A program made the translations under genes and the position numbers. A DNA stretch of 64,000 bases from Bacteroidales bacterium UBA1680 (GTDB lineage Bacteria > Bacteroidota > Bacteroidia > Bacteroidales > UBA932), in the NCBI GenBank assembly GCA_002320605.1, contig DCKG01000028.1:62001-126000 (forward strand). The letters are read 5' to 3'. Below the pieces are notes generated by a model that saw only the letters and a list, made by a program, of their open reading frames with translations, was not told the origin of the DNA and did not search any database. Within the stretch, counting starts at the first letter, position 1. Each line of letters starts with the position of its first letter. Shown piece by piece: positions 41,851-49,878 of this stretch.

Positions 41851-43407
41851 TCATGGGCGGACGGGCCGAACCGTGAACCCGTAGTAACGGTAGTAGCCGT
41901 ACCAGTCGTGTACGTCCGAAACGAAGTAGAGGCGGCGGGCGTAGTCGCTGTAGGCCGTGCTGAGTGAACTCGACCAGTAGTCGCCCCAGCTGCCGGCACC
42001 GTAGAGCTCGGAACCGTAGCGGCAGCCGGCGGCAGGCAGGAAGATGGTGTTGCCGTTCGTGCCTTTCACTTCGTAGCCGTTCTTGCCGTCCAGCGTAGTC
42101 CACGTCCAGGTGCAGTTGTCTATAAGTTCCTTGATTTCATCAGAGGTCGGCATGCGCCACGGCGAGCCGAGTTTGACAGTGGCGGCATCATCCTCTGGGT
42201 CGAGGGTGGTCTTGCCGTCGCCGATGAAGTAGTTGTCGCTGTCATACCAGATGCCCTCGGTCTTGCCGTCGGGGAAGGTGTACTTCGTGATATGATTCTT
42301 ATCAGAGTAGCCGGTCTGCATCCATTTGTAGGTCGCCCAAGTGTATTCCGTCTTGGGCTCGGTCTCACCCCATGCGTAGTAGTCGCCGTAGTTGGAAGGC
42401 TTCGAAGCACCAAGATTCTTTGTCGCCCATTTGATGCCGCTTGGCAGGCCGAGGTCCACATAATCCTCCGTGGATGGGGTATCTCCGCCGCCGATATTGC
42501 CCTTGAGTTCTTCGAGTTTCTGGATAATCTGTGCGAGGGCTGCGGCTGCGCTGGTGTTGCCGCTGTTCACGGAGGCGATGAGGTTGTTGATGGCAGCAGT
42601 AACTTCGCCAATCTTCGTAGCGATGGCGGTCTGACCGTCGCCGAGGGCTTCAATCTGCGTCTTCATCGCATTGAGGGCGGCTACCACGGCGTCGAACTTG
42701 TCGCTGTAGTCGGGCATTGCGCTGATGGCTGCTTCTATGGCAGAGAGTTTGTCGCCATAATTCGGCAGGTTCTCGATGGCTGTCTTGATGGCTTCGAGCT
42801 GCGAGGTGTAGTCGGGCAATGCCTTGATAGCTGCTTCCAACAGATCGAGCTTCTCCTCCAATGAGAGGGTCTGCGCCTTGATGGCTGCCTCGATGAGGGC
42901 GAGCTTGCTCTGGAGCGTGGCATTCACGGAGTTGATAGCCTCCGTGATGGCTTCTATTTTCGCCTCCATATTGCCTTGCAGGTTGTTGATGGCGGTGATG
43001 AGTTTTTCTGCCATTTCCTCCTGCTTGAGGGTCTGGTTGTTGATAGCCGTTTCCAAGAGGGCGAGCTTGCTCTCAAGGGTGAGGGTCTGCGCCTTCATTG
43101 CCGCCTCGATAGCGGCGAGCTTGGTCTCGAGCGTAGCATTTACGGAGTTGAGCACGTCGATGATGGCCTGCAGCTTGGTCTGCTGGTCGGCGTTCATCTT
43201 GTCGATGGCCTCGGTGAGTTTCGCAATGGCCTGCTCGTTCTTGAGCGAGCCGTTGTTGATGGCCTCCACCACCTTGGTGAAGTCGTTGATTACCGACACG
43301 TTCATCGTGTAGTTGATTTCGGGCGCGTCTTCCTGACATGAGGTGAGGAACGCGGGTGCTGCCAACAGCATGGCGATGGCAAGCAGGATGAATTTAATTC
43401 GTTTCAT
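41851..43407 (-). CDS. DGR target: surface lipoprotein with coiled-coil stalk and variable lectin-like domain
   Basis: The 518-residue protein has a lipobox (AFLTSC, Cys24), a helical stalk of regular repeats to about residue 320 (such as LEEKLDLLEAAIKALPDY and LESKLALLETAI), and a C-terminal FISUMP/C-type-lectin-like domain (about 335-518, with EDYVDLGLPSGIKWATKNLG). The VR encodes residues 456-517, where Tyr, Arg, Gly and Cys replace the Asn and others of the TR (for example DWYGYYRYYGF against DWNNNNRYYGF). The gene ends within the conserved 3' end of the VR. The protein is expected to sit on the cell surface with the variable face exposed. Confidence 0.93.
   Translation of the reverse strand: MKRIKFILLAIAMLLAAPAFLTSCQEDAPEINYTMNVSVINDFTKVVEAINNGSLKNEQAIAKLTEAIDKMNADQQTKLQAIIDVLNSVNATLETKLAAIEAAMKAQTLTLESKLALLETAINNQTLKQEEMAEKLITAINNLQGNMEAKIEAITEAINSVNATLQSKLALIEAAIKAQTLSLEEKLDLLEAAIKALPDYTSQLEAIKTAIENLPNYGDKLSAIEAAISAMPDYSDKFDAVVAALNAMKTQIEALGDGQTAIATKIGEVTAAINNLIASVNSGNTSAAAALAQIIQKLEELKGNIGGGDTPSTEDYVDLGLPSGIKWATKNLGASKPSNYGDYYAWGETEPKTEYTWATYKWMQTGYSDKNHITKYTFPDGKTEGIWYDSDNYFIGDGKTTLDPEDDAATVKLGSPWRMPTSDEIKELIDNCTWTWTTLDGKNGYEVKGTNGNTIFLPAAGCRYGSELYGAGSWGDYWSSSLSTAYSDYARRLYFVSDVHDWYGYYRYYGFTVRPVRP
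41856..42042 (-). repeat. variable repeat (VR) of the DGR, 3' end of the target gene
   Basis: The VR is the counterpart of the TR at 40803-40989. Of 42 sense-strand A in the TR, 17 are changed here: ten to T, six to G and one to C. The last 35 bases on the sense strand (41856-41890 on the + strand) are identical in both, as expected for the initiation-of-homing site. Confidence 0.96.
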
Positions 43408-43410
43408 AAT

Positions 43411-43543
43411 TTTTGAGCCCCTCCCTAACCCTCCCCGAAAAGGGAGGGAACGCCTGACGGGGCATGGGCGTTCGTGTTTCTATTATTGTTTACTTATTTT
43501 GCCGAGTCTCTCCCTGCTTGGGATTCCCCTCACTTTGGAGGGG
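43411..43543. repeat. short palindromic G/C-run repeats between target and OmpA genes
   Basis: The 133-bp spacer has CCCTCCC...GGGAGGG (about 43415-43450) and CCCCTC...GAGGGG (about 43528-43550), both with GGTTAGGG/CCTAACCC stretches. They look like intergenic palindromic elements or terminators. Confidence 0.4.
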
Positions 43544-44893
43544 TTAGGGGAGGCTTTTTATCGTTACCCTGCGCCCTTCTGCTGATGGCTTGCCTTGTTG
43601 CTCGCCGATGGCTGTCGTGGGATGCAGGTCTTCGAGGGCGAAGCCTTCCTTGACGAGGGCTTCCACCACCCGTGTGAGGCGACGCTCGGAGAGTTGCTGG
43701 TTATAACCGTTGCTGCCGGGTGTGCTGGCCTCTGCCACGAGCGAGAGTTTCTTTCCACGCACGCTGCGGGCGAAGACTTTCAGTCGGTCGGCCTCGGCAC
43801 GGCTCATATAGGAACTGTTGTGGTCGAACTGCACGAAGTGCGAGGGCTGTGCGGCTGTTGCCGCCGTAGGCTTACTGTTCTCGCTGTCTTGCAGTCGGCG
43901 TTCGAGGTCGGCCTTCTGCTGCTCCGCCTGTCGGCGTGCGCTCTCTGCCTTATCAGCCTGCGCCTTGGCTTCGGCAGCCTCGCGTTGCAGGGTGTTCACA
44001 CGGTCGTTAAGCGTGGAGATTTCGCCCTCGTAGTTGGCACGCTGCACACGGGCACGGCTCGGCACGAAGTTGTAGCGCACGGTGGCAAGGGCGAAGATGA
44101 GGTTCTTCGGGGCGATGTCCTTGCGGTTCAGCAACCAGTCCATCTCGCCTTTCAGTCCGATGGTGAAGCGGCGGCTCACGTCGGCCTCGATGTGGAGCGA
44201 GGCAGGGATGTAGAGCGTGTTGAACTTCTCGTGCCGGTTCTTCGTCTGCACGTTGCCCGTGATGGTAATGGCGTCGTCGTTGCTGATGCTCGCCCCGTCG
44301 GTGAGCGGTGTGGTCTGCCCGTCCTGCGTCTTGGTGTTGCTGAAGTAGATGCCGTACTCGTTGCCACGTCCGATGGTGTAGCCCACGCCCGTACCAGCCC
44401 AGATGTTGAGCCACTGCGCGCGGCGGCGCGGCCACAGCTCCATCAGGTTGAAGCCCGCGCCGAGCTTGGCGTTGTGGAAGTTCATCAGGTAGTTGCCGTA
44501 GGCCTTCACGGGCATCGTCTTGGTGTCGAGTGTGGAGAAACGCTGCTCACGACGGTAGCGCGACCACAGGTACTCCGCTCCCACACGCACCCACGGTCGG
44601 ATGGTGAAGTCCACACCTCCGCCCACGGCAGGCGATTGTTTGTAACTGCGCTTGGCATCAAGGTTCTGATACCATACGTCGGTAGCCCACGACAGTCCGC
44701 CTTGAGCGTAAATGCTCCAAGTGCGGGTGCGTAATTCGCTGTTGCGGTCTCGTGGTGGCTGCGTACTGCCCTCGTCATTCGTCTGCGCCTGTGCGCCGAC
44801 GGCAACGAAAACGGTGAGCAGTGCCGTGAGACCTACTCTTGCCCATCGGCCGCTGAGCGGCGGAATGAGCGGTTTCGTTCGTCTTTTGTTCAT
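43544..44893 (-). CDS. OmpA-family outer-membrane protein
   Basis: The 449-residue protein has a signal peptide (GLTALLTVFVAVGAQA), an N-terminal beta-barrel region (to about residue 270), a coiled coil (LNDRVNTLQREAAEAKAQAD, about 300-340) and a C-terminal OmpA peptidoglycan-binding domain (SHFVQFDHNSSYMSRAEADRL ... NQQLSERRLTRVVEALV). It precedes the DGR target gene by 136 bp on the same strand. It may anchor the cell surface near the variable lipoprotein, but no direct link can be read. Confidence 0.88.
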   Translation of the reverse strand: MNKRRTKPLIPPLSGRWARVGLTALLTVFVAVGAQAQTNDEGSTQPPRDRNSELRTRTWSIYAQGGLSWATDVWYQNLDAKRSYKQSPAVGGGVDFTIRPWVRVGAEYLWSRYRREQRFSTLDTKTMPVKAYGNYLMNFHNAKLGAGFNLMELWPRRRAQWLNIWAGTGVGYTIGRGNEYGIYFSNTKTQDGQTTPLTDGASISNDDAITITGNVQTKNRHEKFNTLYIPASLHIEADVSRRFTIGLKGEMDWLLNRKDIAPKNLIFALATVRYNFVPSRARVQRANYEGEISTLNDRVNTLQREAAEAKAQADKAESARRQAEQQKADLERRLQDSENSKPTAATAAQPSHFVQFDHNSSYMSRAEADRLKVFARSVRGKKLSLVAEASTPGSNGYNQQLSERRLTRVVEALVKEGFALEDLHPTTAIGEQQGKPSAEGRRVTIKSLP

Positions 44894-44954
44894 ACTCAGT
44901 TTGAATTAAAAATTAAAAGGTTGATGAATGTATGTTTTCTTGTTCCTTATATAT

Positions 44955-45212
44955 TTACGGAAGGCAGCCTGTGAAGAAACTCACGATGCGTTGCCACAAT
45001 GTTCGGCGCGGCGGCGGGTCGGGCGGCGTGCGTCCCATGCTCTCGGGCGGAGGATTCCCGGGGTGAGGGTTGCCCTCTGGGTTCACTCCTCGCCGCTCCA
45101 GCTCGATGTCGATCATCTCGCGAACGGTCTCGAGCAGTTGCATGCGGTCGTCAAGAAAGCCTAAGTCTTCCTTGCCATATTGCCTGGGGTGGCTGTCGTT
45201 CTTCCGTTTCAT
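44955..45212 (-). CDS. small proline-rich protein at the start of the DGR operon
   Basis: The 85-residue product starts MKRKNDSHPRQYGKEDLG, has a helical middle (DDRMQLLETVREMIDIELERRG) and a proline-rich part before a C-terminal hydrophobic stretch (WQRIVSFFTGCLP). A longer frame to 45290 lacks support. It is first on the minus strand, followed by the OmpA-like gene after 61 bp. No family recognised. Confidence 0.6.
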   Translation of the reverse strand: MKRKNDSHPRQYGKEDLGFLDDRMQLLETVREMIDIELERRGVNPEGNPHPGNPPPESMGRTPPDPPPRRTLWQRIVSFFTGCLP

Positions 45213-45287
45213 ACTTTTTATGATTTGAACAGTTGCCGGTTTACATCCGTTGGAAACTGTGTTCCGTCTCAGTTGCTTGTCACAGTG

Positions 45288-45295
45288 CAAAATTA
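45288..45295 (-). promoter_or_regulatory. -7 box TAATTTTG of the DGR operon
   Basis: TAATTTTG on the minus strand fits TAnnTTTG and lies 75 bp upstream of the first gene of the DGR operon. No clear -33 is seen at the usual distance. Confidence 0.4.
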
Positions 45296-45338
45296 AGTAT
45301 GAAAGGGGCTAACCGACCTTGCAAATCCTGCCAAAATT

Positions 45339-45389
45339 CTTGCACCATCGGACATTCTGCATATAGCCCATCTTGCACCATCGGACATT
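45339..45389. repeat. 18-bp direct repeat upstream of the Fic gene and DGR operon
   Basis: CTTGCACCATCGGACATT occurs twice without mismatch, at 45339-45356 and 45372-45389, starting 33 bp apart (three helical turns), between the divergent DGR and Fic units. This looks like an operator for a regulator. Confidence 0.6.
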
Positions 45390-45572
45390 TTATGCTCGTA
45401 ACCTGCTGACTACAAACGAATTGCACTGACATGTTTACAGATATTGACAATTGATGGTTTTGAAGCGTCAAAAAGAAAAACGACGACGAATCTACAAGGT
45501 TTTTCGGGCAGGGGTGTCAGACTTCTCTTACCACCTTAGATGGTGTTCCGATAAAAAAAGGTGGTCTTTTTC

Positions 45573-45604
45573 TTGGGTCATTCCCAAACTTTTTTGTAAC
45601 TTTG
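45573..45604 (+). promoter_or_regulatory. promoter of the Fic gene (TTGG-N20-TAACTTTG)
   Basis: TTGG at 45573-45576 and TAACTTTG at 45597-45604 are separated by 20 bp; the ATG at 45625 follows 20 bp on. Confidence 0.6.
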
Positions 45605-45624
45605 CGGCATCAAAATCCCGACCC

Positions 45625-46740
45625 ATGAGACGGATACAGGAACTCTATCAGAAGTGGCAGTCGCTGCAGCCCCTCTCGTCGCAAGACGAGTGGCGGCTTC
45701 GGCGAAAGTTCATGCTCGACTTCAACTTCAACAGCAACCACATCGAGGGGAACACGCTCACCTACGGACAGACGGAAGTGCTGCTGCTGCTCGGCGAGGT
45801 GGTCGGCTCGGCCAAGATGAAGGACTTGGAAGAGATGAAGGCGCACAACGTCTGCCTGAAGATGATGGAAGCGGAGGCGTTGAGCGACCATCCCTTGACG
45901 GAGAGCTTCATACGGAACATGCAACGCACGATGCTGCGGGAGGATTACGAGGTGTTCAGGCAGTTGCCCGGCGGCGTACAGACCAGTTATGTGGTACACG
46001 CGGGCTGCTACAAGACACGCCCGAACTCCGTCATCACTCCCACCGGAGAGCGTTTCGACTACGCCTCTCCCGAAGAGACGCCGGCTTTCATGCACGACCT
46101 TGTGGACTGGTACAACCGTCTGGCGGACACCGATGAATACACCCCCATCGAACTCGCCTCGCTGTTTCATTACAGATACATCCGCATACACCCCTTTGAG
46201 GACGGCAACGGACGCATAGCCCGCTTGCTGGTGAACTTCATCCTGCTGCGCAAGCGGTATCCGATGATCGTCATCCGCAGCAGCGACAAGCATACCTATC
46301 TCAATGCGCTCAGCGCAGCCGACGCGCAGGTGGGGGCTTTCCCCTCGGACGGCGCGAACGCCACGCTGGAACAGATAAAGCCCTTTACGGCATATATGGA
46401 AAAGCAGCTTGCGGGCGAACTGATGCAGAACATCGCCTTCGTGGAGGGCAGCGCGGAGCGTATATGGTGGTACAACGGCGAACTCGTCTCCTTCCGGAGC
46501 CCCCGCACCCCGCGCTTGCTGCATATACTTGCCGACAATCCCAGAGTCACCAACGCGGAGTTGTCCTCACAGTTGGGCATCAACACCTCGGCTGTGCAGA
46601 AGCAACTGGCGACACTCTCGGAGAAGGGGTATATCGTGAAAGACAGCAACCCCAAGCGATGGCGTGTCATCGCGTTGCCGACCATCCCAAAAGGAGGTAC
46701 AATCAATGAAGGTGGTCAAACCAATACCGAAGAAGAATGA
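45625..46740 (+). CDS. Fic-domain protein with C-terminal winged helix
   Basis: The 371-residue protein has the Fic motif HPFEDGNGRIARLL (HxFx[D/E]GNGRxxR), an upstream N-terminal helical part (SNHIEGNTLTYGQTEVLL) typical of this Fic class, and a C-terminal winged-helix (NPRVTNAELSSQLGINTSAVQKQL). Fic enzymes usually AMP-modify a target protein. The ATG at 45625 was chosen because an extension upstream runs through the promoter. It lies 29 bp before the longest frame of the two-component regulator. Confidence 0.9.
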   Translation: MRRIQELYQKWQSLQPLSSQDEWRLRRKFMLDFNFNSNHIEGNTLTYGQTEVLLLLGEVVGSAKMKDLEEMKAHNVCLKMMEAEALSDHPLTESFIRNMQRTMLREDYEVFRQLPGGVQTSYVVHAGCYKTRPNSVITPTGERFDYASPEETPAFMHDLVDWYNRLADTDEYTPIELASLFHYRYIRIHPFEDGNGRIARLLVNFILLRKRYPMIVIRSSDKHTYLNALSAADAQVGAFPSDGANATLEQIKPFTAYMEKQLAGELMQNIAFVEGSAERIWWYNGELVSFRSPRTPRLLHILADNPRVTNAELSSQLGINTSAVQKQLATLSEKGYIVKDSNPKRWRVIALPTIPKGGTINEGGQTNTEEE

Positions 46741-46769
46741 AATATGAGCACCCCTAAATCATCACATAT

Positions 46770-49649
46770 ATGCAGTACTACAAACACGGCCTCAAAGCCA
46801 CTTTACAGCCCCGCCATGAGCTTTTTAACATTTATGGGGGGGGTAAATGTAATAGATTGATTTCAAGCGCGTTAGCAGCATTTATTTCAATCTCTTTCCT
46901 GCTCGTCTCATGCGGTAGGAAACCAACTGCTTCCACCCCCGACGAACGCAGGGCGGCGGATAGCATCGTGCGCGTCACCCGTGGAACCGACTCCCTCGCC
47001 CTGCTGCAAAAGCGATTGGAAAGCGAGGGCGACCGGCTCGGCAGCGTCATCGCCCTGCGGGAATGGGGCAAACAGTTGCGCAACGAGAGCCGCTTCGAGG
47101 AGGCGCTGCGCACCCACAGCGAGGGACTGCGGCAGGCCGAAGCCATCGGCGACACCATAGAATGGGTGCAGGCCCTGAACAACATCGGCACCGACTACCG
47201 CCGCATGGGAGTGCTCGACGTGGCTCAGGAATACCACTACCGCGCTTGGAAGCTGAGCGAGGAATGCAACGACACGGCGTTCACGGCCCGGAAGAACCGG
47301 GTGGTGTCGCTCAACGGACTGGGCAACATCTACATGACGCTGGGCAACTACGAACGTGCCGACAGCGTGCTGCGCATGGCATTGAAAGGCGAACAGGAAT
47401 TGCACAGTGCTTTGGGGCAAGCCATCAACTACGCCAACCTCGGCTCCATCTTCGAGCACCGGGAACAAATCGACTCCGCATGGGTGTATTACCGCAAGTC
47501 GATGGCACTGAACACGGAGGCGGGCAGCACGCTCGGCATCTCGCTCTGCCACACCTATTTCGGTTCCCTCTACGAAAAAGCGCGGCAATATGACAAGGCC
47601 ACGGCGGAATACGAGGAAGCCTACCGGATGATGCAGGAATCCAAGGACGAATGGCACGCGCTGAACTCGCTCATCGCCCTCGCCGGCATACACGAAGCCA
47701 CCCACGAGGGCAGTAAGGCCATGGCGTATCTCGACAAGGCAAGGCAGGTGGCCGAGGCCATCAAGTCGCCGGAGCACCTGGCGGAAATCCACACCTTATA
47801 TTATAAGCACTACAAGCGGCTGGGCGATTACCGCACGGCTCTTTCCGCCTACGAGCAGGCCACCGCCCTGCAGGACAGCGTGCTCGACATGGAGAAGGTG
47901 AACCGCATCCAGAACACGAGCCTGAACATCGAGCGCAACCGGCAGGAAAGGGAAATGGCTGAAGCGAAGCTGAGATTAGAAAAGGAGCGGACGGCACGCC
48001 ATGCCGACTATGTCATCTTCGCCTTGGTGGTGCTTGCGCTGACAGGCGCACTGACGACTTTCTTCTACATCCAGCGCATTCACCGGCGCAACCATTTGGC
48101 GTTGAAACGACTTTCTTCCCTGCGCGAGAACTTCTTTACCAACATCACCCACGAGTTCCGCACGCCGCTCACCGTCATCCTCGGACTGAGCCACGACCTG
48201 CAAAATTCCGACACGGAGGAAGTGAGAGACAAGGCGCGGACCATCGAGCGGCAGGGCAATGGACTGCTCACGCTCATCAACCAGCTCTTGGACATCTCGA
48301 AGATACGCTCGGCGGTGGGCAACGCCGACTGGCGTAATGGCAATATCACCGCCTACTTCACGATGATAGTTGAAAGTTGGCGCGACTATGCCCGCAGCCG
48401 CAACATCGACCTGCAGTTCTTCGGCAGGGAGGCGGTGGAAATGGACTTTGTGCCCGACTATGTGAACAAGGTTCTCAACAACCTGCTCTCCAATGCTTTC
48501 AAGTTCACGCCAGAGTACGGAAAAGTGAGCGTGAGGGCATGGCGCGAGGGCGAACGGTTCTTCATTGATGTATCCGATACAGGTGAAGGCATGGACAAGG
48601 AGACGCTCTCCCATGTGTTTGAGCCGTTCTACCAAGGCGAGAGCGAGGCGCAGCACGTGGGAACGGGCGTGGGACTGGCGCTGGTGAAGCAGATTGTGGA
48701 TGCCGTGGAGGGCAGCATCACGGTGGAGAGCGAGGTGGGAAGAGGCACGACGTTCCACCTCATCGTGCCGATACGCAACGAAGCCGAGCAACGGATAGCT
48801 GCTGCACCGGAGACGCATACGCCACTCCTGCCTGAAACGGGAATGACGCTTGCCGACAACGAGGGAGAAGAGAACCAGTGCCGCCTGCTCGTCATTGAGG
48901 ACAACCGCGACATCGCCGCCTACATTGGCTCGCAGTTCACGGGCAAATATTCCGTGTGCTACGCCGCCAACGGCAGGGAGGGACTGGACAAGGCACTCGA
49001 TCTCGTGCCCGACCTGATCATCACCGACCTGATGATGCCCGGCATGGACGGATTAGAGGTGTGCCGGCAGGTGCGCGGCAACGAGATCATAGACCATATT
49101 CCCATCATCGTCGTCACCGCGAAAGTCACGGAGGAGGAGCGCATCAGGGGCATCGAGGCCGGGGCGGACGCCTACCTCACCAAGCCGTTCAACGCCGACG
49201 AGCTGCGCACGAGGGTGGAGAAACTGCTCGACCGCCATCGCCGTCTGCGTGACAGGTTCAGCAATGGCACCGGCACGGACAAGGAGCAGGAGACGCAATA
49301 CACCGATGTTGAGCGACGCTTCCTTGCCAAGGTGTCGGATGTCATATATCTCCAGCTCAGTCGCGGAAAGGAAATTGAGGTATCGCAGATTGCATCGGCC
49401 CTGTGCATGAGCGACAGGCAGTTCTACCGCAAGATCAATGCCATCACCAACAGCACCCCGACGGTCTATATCCAGCGTGTGAAAATCAAGAAAGCCAAGA
49501 GCATTCTTGACGGAGACTCGCAGATGAGTTTCAGAGAGATAGCCGACAGATGCGGATTCAACGACTATTCCAACTTCGTGCGGACATTCAAGAATGCCTA
49601 TGGTGTCACACCTACGGAATACAGCCGGAGCAATGCAGGAAAAGTGTAG
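46770..49649 (+). CDS. hybrid two-component system: TPR sensor kinase, receiver and AraC-type regulator in one chain
   Basis: The frame of 959 residues contains a lipoprotein-like N terminus (ISFLLVSCGRK), a periplasmic or cytoplasmic TPR sensor (about 60-400), a membrane segment (about 412-435), the kinase with THEFRTPLTVILG, LLSNAFKFT, DTGEGM and GTGVGLAL, a receiver (LIITDLMMPGMDG) and a C-terminal AraC-type helix-turn-helix (FREIADRCGFNDYSNFVRTF). It is of the HTCS type of Bacteroidetes, and resembles RteA/RteB functions on CTnDOT in one protein. The start is uncertain: a run of eight G (46836-46843) lies between the ATG at 46770 and the signal-like part. Confidence 0.9.
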   Translation: MQYYKHGLKATLQPRHELFNIYGGGKCNRLISSALAAFISISFLLVSCGRKPTASTPDERRAADSIVRVTRGTDSLALLQKRLESEGDRLGSVIALREWGKQLRNESRFEEALRTHSEGLRQAEAIGDTIEWVQALNNIGTDYRRMGVLDVAQEYHYRAWKLSEECNDTAFTARKNRVVSLNGLGNIYMTLGNYERADSVLRMALKGEQELHSALGQAINYANLGSIFEHREQIDSAWVYYRKSMALNTEAGSTLGISLCHTYFGSLYEKARQYDKATAEYEEAYRMMQESKDEWHALNSLIALAGIHEATHEGSKAMAYLDKARQVAEAIKSPEHLAEIHTLYYKHYKRLGDYRTALSAYEQATALQDSVLDMEKVNRIQNTSLNIERNRQEREMAEAKLRLEKERTARHADYVIFALVVLALTGALTTFFYIQRIHRRNHLALKRLSSLRENFFTNITHEFRTPLTVILGLSHDLQNSDTEEVRDKARTIERQGNGLLTLINQLLDISKIRSAVGNADWRNGNITAYFTMIVESWRDYARSRNIDLQFFGREAVEMDFVPDYVNKVLNNLLSNAFKFTPEYGKVSVRAWREGERFFIDVSDTGEGMDKETLSHVFEPFYQGESEAQHVGTGVGLALVKQIVDAVEGSITVESEVGRGTTFHLIVPIRNEAEQRIAAAPETHTPLLPETGMTLADNEGEENQCRLLVIEDNRDIAAYIGSQFTGKYSVCYAANGREGLDKALDLVPDLIITDLMMPGMDGLEVCRQVRGNEIIDHIPIIVVTAKVTEEERIRGIEAGADAYLTKPFNADELRTRVEKLLDRHRRLRDRFSNGTGTDKEQETQYTDVERRFLAKVSDVIYLQLSRGKEIEVSQIASALCMSDRQFYRKINAITNSTPTVYIQRVKIKKAKSILDGDSQMSFREIADRCGFNDYSNFVRTFKNAYGVTPTEYSRSNAGKV
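46836..46843 (+). repeat. G8 homopolymer in the 5' region of the hybrid regulator
   Basis: Eight G follow ATG at 46833-46836 or so. With eight G that ATG leads to a stop after nine codons; with nine G it would run in frame into the regulator. The tract could thus switch the length of the protein by slippage. Confidence 0.45.
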
Positions 49650-49700
49650 GAGCCGACATATACCCGCCATTATCTGAAAACGCGGGGTCGTATCGACAAG

Positions 49701-49738
49701 AACGAGCGGAGTATGCCTTCGGGTATGCTCCGCTCGTT
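49701..49738 (+). terminator. 17-bp hairpin terminator of the hybrid regulator gene
   Basis: AACGAGCGGAGTATGCC (49701-49717) pairs with GGTATGCTCCGCTCGTT (49722-49738) around TTCG, with two wobble pairs, and is followed by TTGGTTTG. A TTCG tetraloop and a T-rich tail make it a convincing rho-independent terminator. Confidence 0.85.
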
Positions 49739-49770
49739 TTGGTTTGCGCCAATATTCAGTCACTTCCGTC

Positions 49771-49839
49771 CATATCAACGCCACAAGTACGCAATTATCT
49801 CCAACTGCTAACACACACAGCTTCTTTGATTTACCTTTG
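49771..49839 (+). promoter_or_regulatory. promoter C: GCCACAAG box plus TACCTTTG -7, for the Exc operon
   Basis: CATATCAACGCCACAAGTAC (49771-49790) followed by GCAATTA, and TACCTTTG at 49832-49839. GCC starts at 49780, 52 bp from the -7. The match with promoter D starts at CATATCAA. No -33 box is present, which suggests activator dependence. Confidence 0.65.
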
Positions 49840-49878
49840 TCCGTGCACCGCTGTTGGTGTCATTAAATACATTGTAAT

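Noticed and set aside
41829..43600. CRISPR-like array in the repetitive target gene
   Set aside because: The repeats encode a coiled-coil stalk in frame, are degenerate and lack constant repeat-spacer length.
45610..46524. 304-residue minus-strand frame opposite the Fic gene
   Set aside because: Shadow of the Fic coding sequence; no start context and a His/Gln/Val-rich unlikely composition.
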